Shown here piece by piece: positions 51,279-58,919 of a stretch of 64,000 bases of DNA (the first letter of the stretch is position 1; each line of letters starts with the position of its first letter). Origin of the DNA: Caulobacter sp. FWC2 (lineage in GTDB: Bacteria > Pseudomonadota > Alphaproteobacteria > Caulobacterales > Caulobacteraceae); assembly GCF_002742625.1 (NCBI RefSeq), contig NZ_PEBF01000001.1, positions 4,154,001 to 4,218,000 on the forward strand, given 5' to 3'. A program made the position numbers and the translations under genes. The notes beneath the pieces are model-generated. The model saw nothing but the letters and a program-made list of their open reading frames with translations. It ran no database searches and was not told the origin of the DNA.

Positions 51279-52100
51279 TTACGGCCCGACGAAAGGCCTG
51301 GCGTTCTGGAGGACCGGGATCGCCGCCCGCGCCGACAGGGCGGCGGACAGTTCGAGGTCGGCCATCAGCACGCCGGGCTCGTCGTGGTCAAGCTTGGCGA
51401 TCACCTCGCCCCAGGGCCCGACGACGATCGAGCGGCCCCAGGTGCCGCGACCGTCCTCATGGAAACCGCCTTGGGCGGCGGCGATGACGAACGAGCCGGT
51501 CTCGATGGCGCGCGCCCGCAGCAGCACGTCCCAGTGCGCCTCGCCCGTCGGACGGGTGAAGGCGGCCGGCGCGGTGATCACCGTCGCGCCCGCCAGCGCC
51601 AGGGCGCGGTGCAGCGCTGGGAAGCGCATGTCGTAGCAGATGGTCAGGCCGAACCTGGCGAGCGGCGTCTCGACGACCACGGCCTTGTCGCCGGGCGTGT
51701 AGGTCGCAGACTCCCGCGCCGTCTCTCCGGTGGGCAAGTCCACGTCGAACATGTGCAGCTTGTCGTAGGTGGCGACGATCGCGCCGGTCGGATCGATCAC
51801 GACCTGGCGGTTGGCCGCCTTGCCATCTTCACGCCGGACCAGCGCCGAGCCGACGTCGATCCACGTCCCGGTCTCGGCCGCGATCTCGCGCAGACCGCTC
51901 ACGACCGGATCGTCCTCCAGCGCTGTCAGGGTCGGGAGCAGCTTGCTCCGATCCTTCTGCAGCACGTTGGTGCATTCGGGGGTCAGCACGAACTGGGCGC
52001 CCTGCCCGATCGCCTCGCGAACCAGCGGCGCGACATGGGCCAGCGCCGCCGCGTGGGTCGCGGGCGTCCGGGTCTGGATCAGACCGACCTTCAGCGTCAT
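51279..52100 (-). CDS. carbon-nitrogen hydrolase (nitrilase family, Nit-like)
   Basis: The 273-residue enzyme has the triad of the nitrilase superfamily: glutamate in [11 protein letters not shown], lysine in [10 protein letters not shown], and cysteine in [17 protein letters not shown]. The nearest relatives by motif are the Nit1/Nit2 amidases that hydrolyse deaminated glutathione or omega-amidic acids. The substrate is inferred. Its start overlaps the grxC stop by four bases, and glutathione is a plausible common theme. Confidence 0.92.
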   Translation of the reverse strand: MTLKVGLIQTRTPATHAAALAHVAPLVREAIGQGAQFVLTPECTNVLQKDRSKLLPTLTALEDDPVVSGLREIAAETGTWIDVGSALVRREDGKAANRQVVIDPTGAIVATYDKLHMFDVDLPTGETARESATYTPGDKAVVVETPLARFGLTICYDMRFPALHRALALAGATVITAPAAFTRPTGEAHWDVLLRARAIETGSFVIAAAQGGFHEDGRGTWGRSIVVGPWGEVIAKLDHDEPGVLMADLELSAALSARAAIPVLQNARPFVGP

Positions 52101-52351
52101 GCGGCCAGCATCTGGTCCAGCTTGCCCTCGCGCTCGAGGGCCATCATGTCGTCGCAGCCGCCGATGTGCTGCTCGCCGATGAAGATCTGCGGGAAGGTGG
52201 TGCGGCCCGAACGGTCCATCATCTCCTGGCGCAGCTTGGGATCCATGCCGGCCTCGACCTCGGTGAAGTCGGCGCCCTTATCGGTCAGCAGAGCCAGAGC
52301 CCGGGCGCAGTAGCCGCAGAACGGACGGGTGTAGATGGTGATATGAGCCAT
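52097..52351 (-). CDS. grxC: glutaredoxin 3 (GrxC)
   Basis: The 84-residue thioredoxin-fold protein has the CGYC dithiol active site (C12, C15) in YTRPFCGYCARAL, the cis-proline TTFPQIFIGE, and the GSH-binding HIGGCDDMMALE. It reduces disulfides with glutathione. It comes between a ComF-type gene (31 bases upstream) and the nitrilase gene, whose start overlaps its stop. Confidence 0.95.
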   Translation of the reverse strand: MAHITIYTRPFCGYCARALALLTDKGADFTEVEAGMDPKLRQEMMDRSGRTTFPQIFIGEQHIGGCDDMMALEREGKLDQMLAA

Positions 52352-52382
52352 GAAACGGTCGCTACCCTGGTGTTGTGCGTCC

Positions 52383-53108
52383 TCATATAGGACGCGCCTG
52401 CATTTCTGTAACGCGGGCGACGACGGAAAGCGTCACCGACGCGGCCCCGGCCGCCAGAAGCGCTCGCGCGCAGCCTTCCGCCGTGGCTCCGGTGGTCAAC
52501 ACGTCATCAATCAGAACGATCCGCCGGCCGACAACCCGGTGGCGCCGCGCCTCGGGGACGGCGAAAGCGGCCGCCACATTGCGCCGCCGGCCCGAGGCCG
52601 ACTTGCCGCCCTGGCTGTCGGTGTCGCGCTTGCGGATCAGGACGTCGGGCAGATAGGCCAAGCCCGCCATCCGGGCCAGCGGCCGGGCGATCTCGGCGGC
52701 TTGGTTGTAGCGGCGGCTCAGCATCCGCGTACGGTGGACGGGCACGGGGACCACCGCCTCCCCCTCTGCCAGCAGGTCCACCGAGGCTCGCGACAGCCAG
52801 CGCGCGAACAGGCCGGCCAGGTCGGTGCGGTCGGCGTGCTTCAGCTTCAGGATCAGTTCGCGCGAGTGCTCGTCATAGACGCAGGCCGCGCGGCAGCGCT
52901 GGAACGCCTTGGGCTTGGCCTGGCAGCCTGGGCAGCGCTCAGCCTGCTCGTAAGCCATGGCCAAGCCGCAGCCATCGCACACCGGATCGTCCAGAAAGGT
53001 GAGTTTCGAAAAGGCGCTGGCGGTCAGCCCTCCACTGAGCGCGGCCTCTCCGTCCAGGCTCGATGGCGGCAAAAGCAGATCGAGCACGCTGCGCCCGAAC
53101 CCAAACAT
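52383..53108 (-). CDS. ComF-family phosphoribosyltransferase
   Basis: From the ATG at 53108 the product is 241 residues. A zinc-type cysteine set comes first (CDGCGLAMAYEQAERCPGCQ), then ALILKLKHADRTDLA-like segments, and the PRPP loop RIVLIDDVLTTGATAEGCAR. ComF proteins are linked to DNA uptake in competent bacteria, but many non-competent bacteria also keep one. The upstream in-frame codon at 53159 overlaps the divergent methyltransferase start. The gene heads the comF-grxC-nitrilase-DUF1178 run. Confidence 0.9.
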   Translation of the reverse strand: MFGFGRSVLDLLLPPSSLDGEAALSGGLTASAFSKLTFLDDPVCDGCGLAMAYEQAERCPGCQAKPKAFQRCRAACVYDEHSRELILKLKHADRTDLAGLFARWLSRASVDLLAEGEAVVPVPVHRTRMLSRRYNQAAEIARPLARMAGLAYLPDVLIRKRDTDSQGGKSASGRRRNVAAAFAVPEARRHRVVGRRIVLIDDVLTTGATAEGCARALLAAGAASVTLSVVARVTEMQARPI

Positions 53109-53158
53109 GAGAGGTCCGGCTTTCCAGAACCGTTCGGAGTCGCCATGTTCCGCGCGCA

Positions 53159-54073
53159 ATGACCGCCTCTCCCCTGCTCTTCGACCGCGCGCTGCATCGC
53201 GCCCGCCTCGACCGCGCCGCGCCGGGCTACGCCGCCGCCGACTTTCTCAAGGCCCGCGTGGCCCAGGACGTGGTCATGCGGCTGGAGACGATCCTGCGAC
53301 GCTTTCCGGTCGCCGTCGACCTCGGCGCGAGAAACGGCCATTTTTTCAAAGCCTTGAGCGACAGCGACGCCCGCGCCAACATCGACACCCTGATCGAGGC
53401 GGATCTCTCGGAACGAATGTTAGGCGGCAGCGAAGCCCTGCGCCTGGTCGCCGACGAGGAGCGCCTGCCGTTCGGCGACGCGACCCTGGACCTGGTGGTC
53501 TCCACGCTCGCGCTGCACTGGACCAACGATCTGGTCGGCGCCCTGATCCAGATCCGCCGGGCGCTTAGGCCCGACGGCCTGTTCCTGGGCGCGATCTTCG
53601 GCGGGGCCACCCTGACCGAGCTGCGCCAATGCCTGCTGGCCGCCGAGGCCGAGCTGACCGACGGCGCGTCGATGCGGGTCTCGCCGTTCGCCGACGCCAT
53701 CGACGCGGCCGGCCTGCTGCAGCGGGCCGGCTTTGCCTTGCCCGTCGCCGACGTCGACCGCGTCAAGGTCCGCTACGCCCATCCGATCAAGCTGCTGCAG
53801 GACCTGCGGGCTATGGGCGAGACCAGCGTGCTGCTGGACCGCTCGCGCAAGCCGCTCGGCCGCAAGGTGCTGTTGCGGGCCATGGAGCTCTATGTCGAAA
53901 GGTTCGCCGAGGCCGATGGCCGGGTGCCGGCGACGTTTGAGATCGTCTCGGTGACGGGCTGGGCGCCGCATGACAGCCAGCAGAAGCCGCTGCGGCCGGG
54001 CTCGGCCAAGATGCGCCTGGCCGATGCGCTGGGCGCCAAGGAAGAGTCGGCGGGCGAGAAGCCTGCGCCCTAG
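53159..54073 (+). CDS. SAM methyltransferase-like protein (NDUFAF5/BioC type)
   Basis: The 304 residues start LLFDRALHRARLDRAAPGYA with a basic leader, then show a SAM-type fold (VAVDLGARNGHFFKAL, DLVVSTLALHWTNDLVGAL, LRPDGLFLGAIFGG) and an EIVSVTGWAPHDSQQKPLRP C-terminus. That C-terminal phrase is seen in the mitochondrial complex I assembly factor NDUFAF5 and its alphaproteobacterial relatives, which hydroxylate an arginine of a complex I subunit. This is a family-based inference. The gene is divergent from the ComF-type gene, as in other alphaproteobacteria. Confidence 0.88.
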   Translation: MTASPLLFDRALHRARLDRAAPGYAAADFLKARVAQDVVMRLETILRRFPVAVDLGARNGHFFKALSDSDARANIDTLIEADLSERMLGGSEALRLVADEERLPFGDATLDLVVSTLALHWTNDLVGALIQIRRALRPDGLFLGAIFGGATLTELRQCLLAAEAELTDGASMRVSPFADAIDAAGLLQRAGFALPVADVDRVKVRYAHPIKLLQDLRAMGETSVLLDRSRKPLGRKVLLRAMELYVERFAEADGRVPATFEIVSVTGWAPHDSQQKPLRPGSAKMRLADALGAKEESAGEKPAP

Positions 54074-54225
54074 GTGCCGATGGCCTCGGAGGCCTTGCCC
54101 AGCGCCTTGTTGGTGGCGGCGCTGAACGCCGTCATGCCGCCCACGAGGATCAGGGCGATCAGTCCGATGATGAGGCCGTATTCGATCGCGGTCGCGCCGG
54201 ACTCATCGGTCCAGAAACGCTTCAC
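54070..54225 (-). CDS. Flp/PilA-type pilin subunit
   Basis: From a GTG at 54225 the product is 51 residues and reads KRFWTDESGATAIEYGLIIG, then LIALILVGGMTAFSAATNKA. This is the Flp pilin signature with the prepilin peptidase glutamate (IEYGLI). The GTG overlaps the stop of the upstream NUDIX gene (GTGA), so translation is probably coupled. An in-frame ATG at 54243 is another candidate. No tad/cpa assembly genes are in the window, so it would need an assembly system from elsewhere. Confidence 0.85.
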   Translation of the reverse strand: MKRFWTDESGATAIEYGLIIGLIALILVGGMTAFSAATNKALGKASEAIGT

Positions 54226-54626
54226 AACAGATCGCGCAGCCATGCCACGAGGGGCTCGTCCGCCGGCGGCATCGGGTAGTCCGCAAGCTTGTCTGGTTTC
54301 ACCCATGCCAGGCCCTCATGCTCCTTGCGCGTCACTTGGCCTTCCCAGCGGCGCAGCAGGTAGAGTGGCATCATGAGGTGAAAAGAGTCGTAACCGTGGG
54401 ATGCGAAAACGAACGGCGCGAGGCAGGCCTGGGCGACCTTGATGCCCAGCTCCTCGTCCAGCTCGCGGATCAGGCATTCCTCGGGGGTCTCGCCCGGTTC
54501 GACCTTGCCGCCCGGGAACTCCCAAAGGCCGGCCAACGACTTGCCCTGAGGCCGCTGACAGATCAGCACGCGTCCGTCGACATCGATCAGGGCGGCGGCG
54601 GCGACGAGGACGATCGGCTTGGTCAT
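54222..54626 (-). CDS. NUDIX hydrolase, MutT-like
   Basis: The 134-residue product contains an intact Nudix box (GGKVEPGETPEECLIRELDEELGI, split here as GGKVEPGETPEEC and RELDEELGI) after VLICQRPQGKSLAGLWEFPG. It probably hydrolyses oxidised nucleotides such as 8-oxo-dGTP. The ATG at 54626 fits the usual MutT start (MTKPIVLVAAAALID). An upstream reading to 54695 adds 23 unlike residues. The stop overlaps the start of the pilin gene. Confidence 0.92.
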   Translation of the reverse strand: MTKPIVLVAAAALIDVDGRVLICQRPQGKSLAGLWEFPGGKVEPGETPEECLIRELDEELGIKVAQACLAPFVFASHGYDSFHLMMPLYLLRRWEGQVTRKEHEGLAWVKPDKLADYPMPPADEPLVAWLRDLL

Positions 54627-54682
54627 GGGCCGGGTTTGGCGCGGCCTTCCGACGCTGGCAAGGGGCGCAACCTCCGCCTTCC

Positions 54683-54711
54683 TTGACTTTTGCACTGCAA
54701 CAAGCGATATG
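54683..54711 (+). promoter_or_regulatory. candidate sigma70-type promoter of the DEAD-box helicase
   Basis: TTGACT (54683-54688) and GATATG (54706-54711) are spaced by 17 bases. The spacer holds the palindrome TTGCA-C-TGCAA (54691-54701), a possible regulator site. Transcription would begin about 190 bases before the helicase start, leaving a long leader. Confidence 0.45.
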
Positions 54712-54905
54712 CACCTCGCGCCCCATTGGCGCTATCGGTGCTCCAGCCGCGTGACGGTCCGTTTCCGGACCAGCCTGTCGAGCGCCCTGAAGAGATTCTC
54801 ATTAGATCGCCCGTGCACGCGGGGCGCTCCCCCGACGACCAGCCGAGGGGCCAGCCGTGCGAGGACGCATGAGCTGTTTTTCGGCGCACGAAAGACAAAA
54901 CACAC

Positions 54906-56360
54906 GTGACTCAATTTTCTGACCTTGGCCTGGCCAAGCCGCTGCTGAAGGCCCTTGCCGAGAAGGGCTACAAGGAGCCGACGCCGATCCAGGCCCAGGC
55001 CATCCCGGTGGTGCTGCAAGGCAAGGACCTGCTGGGCATCGCCCAGACCGGCACCGGCAAGACCGCCGCCTTCGCCCTGCCTATCCTGCAACGCCTGGCC
55101 GAGAACCGCATGCCGGCCCCGCGCCGCGGCTTCCGCTGCCTGGTGCTGTCGCCGACCCGCGAACTGGCCACCCAGATCGCCGACAACTTCAAGGCCTACG
55201 CCGTCCACATGGGCCTGTCGGTCCACACCATCTATGGCGGCGTGAAGTACGGCCCGCAGATGAAGGCCCTGGCGGGCGGCATCGACGTGCTGGTCGCCAC
55301 CCCCGGCCGCCTGATGGACCACATGGCCGAGAAGTCGGCCAGCGTCTCGGGCGTCGAGATCTTCGTGCTCGACGAAGCCGACCAGATGCTGGACCTGGGC
55401 TTCGTGGTGCCGATCCGCAAGATCGCCGCCCAGATGTCCAAGAACCGCCAGAACCTGTTCTTCTCGGCCACCATGCCGACTGAGATCGGCAAGCTGGCCG
55501 CCGAACTGCTGAAGGATCCGGTGCAGGTCTCGGTCGCCCCGCAAGCCACCACCGTGGAACGCATCGACCAGCGCGTCCTGTTCATCGAGGCGCAACGCAA
55601 GCGTCCGCTGCTGGCCGAGATCCTGGCCGAGCCGGGCGTCGATCGTACGATCGTCTTCACCCGCACCAAGCGCGGCGCCGACCGCGTGGCCAAGTATCTG
55701 AACGCCGCCGGCATCGAGGCCGCCTCGATCCACGGCGACAAGACCCAGGGCCAGCGCGAGCGCGCCCTGGCCGCCTTCAAGGCCGGCGAGATGCGGGCCC
55801 TGGTGGCGACCGACATCGCCGCGCGCGGCATCGACGTCAACGACGTCAGCCACGTCATCAACTACGAGTTGCCCAATGTGCCGGAGGCCTATGTCCACCG
55901 GATCGGCCGCACCGCCCGCAAGGGCAAGGACGGCATCGCCATCAGCTTCTGCGCCGATGACGAACGCAGCCTGCTGAAGGACATCCAGAAGGCCACCCGC
56001 CAGGTGATCCCGACCTTCGACCGTCGCAACGACAAGGCCCTGGCCGCCGCCGCGGCCGTCGCCGACAAGCTGGCGCCGCCGGAGAAGTACGTCGATCCGC
56101 GCAAGGCCGATCCGCGCAACGACGTCCCGTCGGAACTGCGCCGTCAACGCCCCCGGGGCCGCAACGGTGGCGGCGGTGGCGGTGGCGGCGGCGGTGGACG
56201 CTCCGCCGGCGGACAATCGGCTCAGGGCAAGGGCCCGCAGCGTCAGGGTCAAGGCCGCGGTCAGGGCCAAGACCAGAAGGCCGGGGCTCCCCGAAACGAG
56301 TTCCGCGGCCCCAAGCCCGCAGCCGCTGCGCCCGAAAAGCGCTGGTCCCCGATCGATTAA
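54906..56360 (+). CDS. DEAD-box RNA helicase, RhlE-like
   Basis: The 484-residue ATP-driven RNA helicase has all family motifs: Q motif near residue 26, AQTGTGKTAAF (Walker A, about 46-56), PTRELA, GGVK, TPGRLMDH, LDEADQM (about 155), SATMPTE, ARGIDV and HRIGRTAR. A glycine-rich (GGGGGGGGGGG) and basic C-terminal tail follows from about residue 415, likely for RNA contact. The start is a GTG with no good ribosome site and a long leader of about 190 bases, which suggests cold-type or post-transcriptional control. Confidence 0.93.
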   Translation: MTQFSDLGLAKPLLKALAEKGYKEPTPIQAQAIPVVLQGKDLLGIAQTGTGKTAAFALPILQRLAENRMPAPRRGFRCLVLSPTRELATQIADNFKAYAVHMGLSVHTIYGGVKYGPQMKALAGGIDVLVATPGRLMDHMAEKSASVSGVEIFVLDEADQMLDLGFVVPIRKIAAQMSKNRQNLFFSATMPTEIGKLAAELLKDPVQVSVAPQATTVERIDQRVLFIEAQRKRPLLAEILAEPGVDRTIVFTRTKRGADRVAKYLNAAGIEAASIHGDKTQGQRERALAAFKAGEMRALVATDIAARGIDVNDVSHVINYELPNVPEAYVHRIGRTARKGKDGIAISFCADDERSLLKDIQKATRQVIPTFDRRNDKALAAAAAVADKLAPPEKYVDPRKADPRNDVPSELRRQRPRGRNGGGGGGGGGGGRSAGGQSAQGKGPQRQGQGRGQGQDQKAGAPRNEFRGPKPAAAAPEKRWSPID

Positions 56361-56382
56361 TCCTCATTTCGAACAAGCAGTT

Positions 56383-56415
56383 GCGCCCGGAGAGCCTTTC
56401 GCGTTCTCCGGGCGC
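56383..56415 (+). terminator. helicase terminator hairpin
   Basis: GCGCCCGGAGA and TCTCCGGGCGC form a perfect 11-bp stem with an 11-base loop, 22 bases after the helicase stop. TTCC follows rather than a long T-tract. Confidence 0.65.
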
Positions 56416-56513
56416 TTCCGTATGAGCGCCCGCCAAAGCGGCGCTTGAATCCACGCCCTCTATAGGTTCACCTTGTCCAGGGCCGGTCGTAAGACCGGAT
56501 GGGGGAACCGCGA

Positions 56514-58778
56514 ATGGGCGAGGGCAAACCGCGCGCCGCGCCTGTGCTGACCAGACTCGCCGGCGGTGTGATGGCCGAGCGGGTGCGCGCCTTCGACTGG
56601 TCCCAGACCTCCATCGGTCCCCGCGACGCCTGGTCGCCCAGCCTGCGCATGGCCGTGGACATGATCCTGGCCACCAACTTTCCGATGGCCCTGCGCTGGG
56701 GACCGGACCTCGTTCTGATCTATAACGACGCCTACGCCCCTGCCCTGCGCGAGCGGCATCCCGAGACGCTGGGCGCGCGGCTGGACCAGACCTCGCCCGA
56801 CTTCCAGGCCTCGATCCGCGCCTTCCACGAGGACATCCTGGCCGGAACCAGCGGCGGCTTCGCCTTCGAGAAGCTGCCCCTGAAGGTGACGCGCGGCGGG
56901 GTCCAGGAGATCAGCTACTTCACCATCAGCTACAGCCCCGTCCCCGATGCGACCGCGCCGAACGGCGTCGGCGGGGTTCTGGTCACGGCGGTGGAGGTCT
57001 CGCAGTCCTTGGCCGCCGAGCAGACCCTGCGCACCACCCAGGAGCGCTACGAGATGGCGCGCGACGTCGCCGGGGTGGTCGGGGCCTGGGAGTGGGACAT
57101 CCAGGCCAATAAGGTCTATGCCGACGCCCGCTACGCCGAGCTGCACAACGTATCGCCCGAATTCGCCGAGGCCGGCCTGCCGGTGCAGAGCTACACACCG
57201 GCCGTCCATCCCGACGACTGGCCCGCCGTTCGCGACACCGCCGTGAAGGCGGCCAACGAGGGAGGCGACTTCTCGTACGAATACCGCCTGGTGCAGGCGG
57301 ACGGCTCGATCCGCTGGGTCTATACGCGCGGCCGGGCCTATCTGGGCGACGACGGCCAGCCGTCTCGTAACACCGGCGTCATCGTCGACATCACCGAGCG
57401 CAAGTCGGTCGAGGCCGAGCTCGCCGCCGCGCGCATGGATCTGGATCTCGCCGCCCAGGCCGCCGGCATGGGTCGCTGGGATCACAAGCCCCATATCGGC
57501 CAGCGCTTCTGGGACCCCCGCGCCCGCTCGATCTTCGGCCTGTCGCCTGACGAGGCGCCCTCGCAGGAGACCTTCGAGCGGCTGCTGCATCCGGACGATC
57601 GGCAAAGGGTCCGCGCGGCCGTGGCGGCCGCCACGGATCCGTCCGGCAGCGGCGCGATCAACCTCGAATATCGCATCCACCGCAACGACGACGGCGCCCT
57701 GCGCTGGGTGGAGATCTCCGGCCGCGCCTTCTTCGAGAGCGGCCAATGCGTGCGCTTCGTCGGCGTCGTTTCGGACGTCACCGAGCGCCGCGAAGCGGTA
57801 GACCGCGAGCGGCGTCAGGAAGAGACCCTGCGCCAGGCCGTCGACGCCGCCGACGTCGGCACCTGGGACCTCGACCTGGACACCGGCGTGCTCACCTTTT
57901 CCGACCGCTGCTACCAGATGTTCGGCCTCACGCTGGACCAGCCGGTGGATCGCGAGACCGTCTACGGGCTGATCCATCCGGCCGACTCCGATCGCGTGCG
58001 CGACACGACCAGGCGGGCCGTGGATCCTGACCTCCGCGCCGACTACGCCGTCGAGTATCGCGTCATCGGCCGCGACGACCATGTCGAACGGTGGCTGGGC
58101 GCGAAGGGCAAGGTGTTCTTCGGCGACGACGACAAGCCGCACCGTATCGTCGGCGCCCTGGTCAACATCACCGAGCGCAAGCGCGCCGAGCTGCACCTAC
58201 GCCTGCTGGTCAACGAGTTGAACCACCGGGTGAAGAACAGCCTGGCCACCATCCAGGCCATCGCCGCCCAGAGCTTCAATGGCGCCCATGCGCTGGACCA
58301 GGCGCGGGAGGCGTTCTCTAACCGCATCGTCGCCCTCTCCGAGGCCCACGACCTGCTGACCCGCGAGAACTGGGAAGGCGCCGAGTTGCACGACGTCACG
58401 GCCCGCCTGGCCGCCCTGCACGGGGGGGCCGACCGTTTCGAACTGAGCGGGCCGTCGGTCCGCCTGTCGCCCAAGACCGCCCTGTCGCTGTCGATGGCGC
58501 TACACGAGCTGGCCACCAACGCCATGAAGTACGGGGCGCTGTCGACGCCGGAGGGCCAGGTCCGCGTCGCCTGGGACCTGGCGCCCGAGCAGGGGCCGGC
58601 GCGACTGGACCTGACCTGGGTCGAACGCGGCGGTCCGCCGGTCAGCGTCCCCACCCGTCGCGGCTTCGGCTCGCGCCTGATCCAGCGCGGCCTGGCGGCG
58701 GAGCTGTCCGGCTCGGCGGCGATCGATTTCCACCCCGACGGCGTGGTCTGCCGGATCAGGGCCTTGCTGGAGGCGTGA
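56514..58778 (+). CDS. HWE-family sensor histidine kinase with four PAS domains
   Basis: The 754-residue soluble kinase has four PAS-type domains in tandem (about residues 20-165, 175-305, 315-435, 445-560) and no membrane helix. The HWE dimerisation/phosphate part has NELNHRVKNSLATIQAIAAQ with the histidine near residue 571, and the ATP part has MALHELATNAMKYGALS and a W-x-E segment (LTWVERGG). ATG 56514 has GGGGGAA before it; ATG 56499 is also in frame. No response regulator gene is adjacent. A GTAA-loop hairpin (56483-56498) lies just upstream. Confidence 0.92.
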   Translation: MGEGKPRAAPVLTRLAGGVMAERVRAFDWSQTSIGPRDAWSPSLRMAVDMILATNFPMALRWGPDLVLIYNDAYAPALRERHPETLGARLDQTSPDFQASIRAFHEDILAGTSGGFAFEKLPLKVTRGGVQEISYFTISYSPVPDATAPNGVGGVLVTAVEVSQSLAAEQTLRTTQERYEMARDVAGVVGAWEWDIQANKVYADARYAELHNVSPEFAEAGLPVQSYTPAVHPDDWPAVRDTAVKAANEGGDFSYEYRLVQADGSIRWVYTRGRAYLGDDGQPSRNTGVIVDITERKSVEAELAAARMDLDLAAQAAGMGRWDHKPHIGQRFWDPRARSIFGLSPDEAPSQETFERLLHPDDRQRVRAAVAAATDPSGSGAINLEYRIHRNDDGALRWVEISGRAFFESGQCVRFVGVVSDVTERREAVDRERRQEETLRQAVDAADVGTWDLDLDTGVLTFSDRCYQMFGLTLDQPVDRETVYGLIHPADSDRVRDTTRRAVDPDLRADYAVEYRVIGRDDHVERWLGAKGKVFFGDDDKPHRIVGALVNITERKRAELHLRLLVNELNHRVKNSLATIQAIAAQSFNGAHALDQAREAFSNRIVALSEAHDLLTRENWEGAELHDVTARLAALHGGADRFELSGPSVRLSPKTALSLSMALHELATNAMKYGALSTPEGQVRVAWDLAPEQGPARLDLTWVERGGPPVSVPTRRGFGSRLIQRGLAAELSGSAAIDFHPDGVVCRIRALLEA

Positions 58779-58781
58779 ACT

Positions 58782-58919
58782 AGCGCCCCCTCCGTCACGA
58801 CGCGTATCCGCATCGCGCCACCTCCCCCGTTTCACGGGTGAGGACAAGCCGACTTTCTCCTCCCTCGCTTGCGGGGGAGGTGGATCGGCGCCGATGGGCG
58901 ACGAGACGGAGGGGGCGCT
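58782..58919. repeat. 138-bp nested inverted-repeat element
   Basis: The outer arms AGCGCCCCCTCCGTC (58782-58796) and GACGGAGGGGGCGCT (58905-58919) are exact 15-bp reverse complements. The inner arms CCACCTCCCCCG (58818-58829) and CGGGGGAGGTGG (58872-58883) are exact 12-bp reverse complements. It lies between the stops of two convergent genes with no coding frame that I can support. It may be a dispersed intergenic repeat of this genome. Confidence 0.8.

Noticed and set aside
54732..56270. Long open frame antisense to the DEAD-box helicase (minus strand)
   Set aside because: It mirrors the helicase codons, is rich in Gly/Ala/Asp/His/Leu as expected for a GC-rich shadow, and no family motif is visible.
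56460..58196. Long minus-strand frame opposite the HWE kinase
   Set aside because: The kinase and PAS motifs on the plus strand explain the coding signal; the antisense frame has no motifs.
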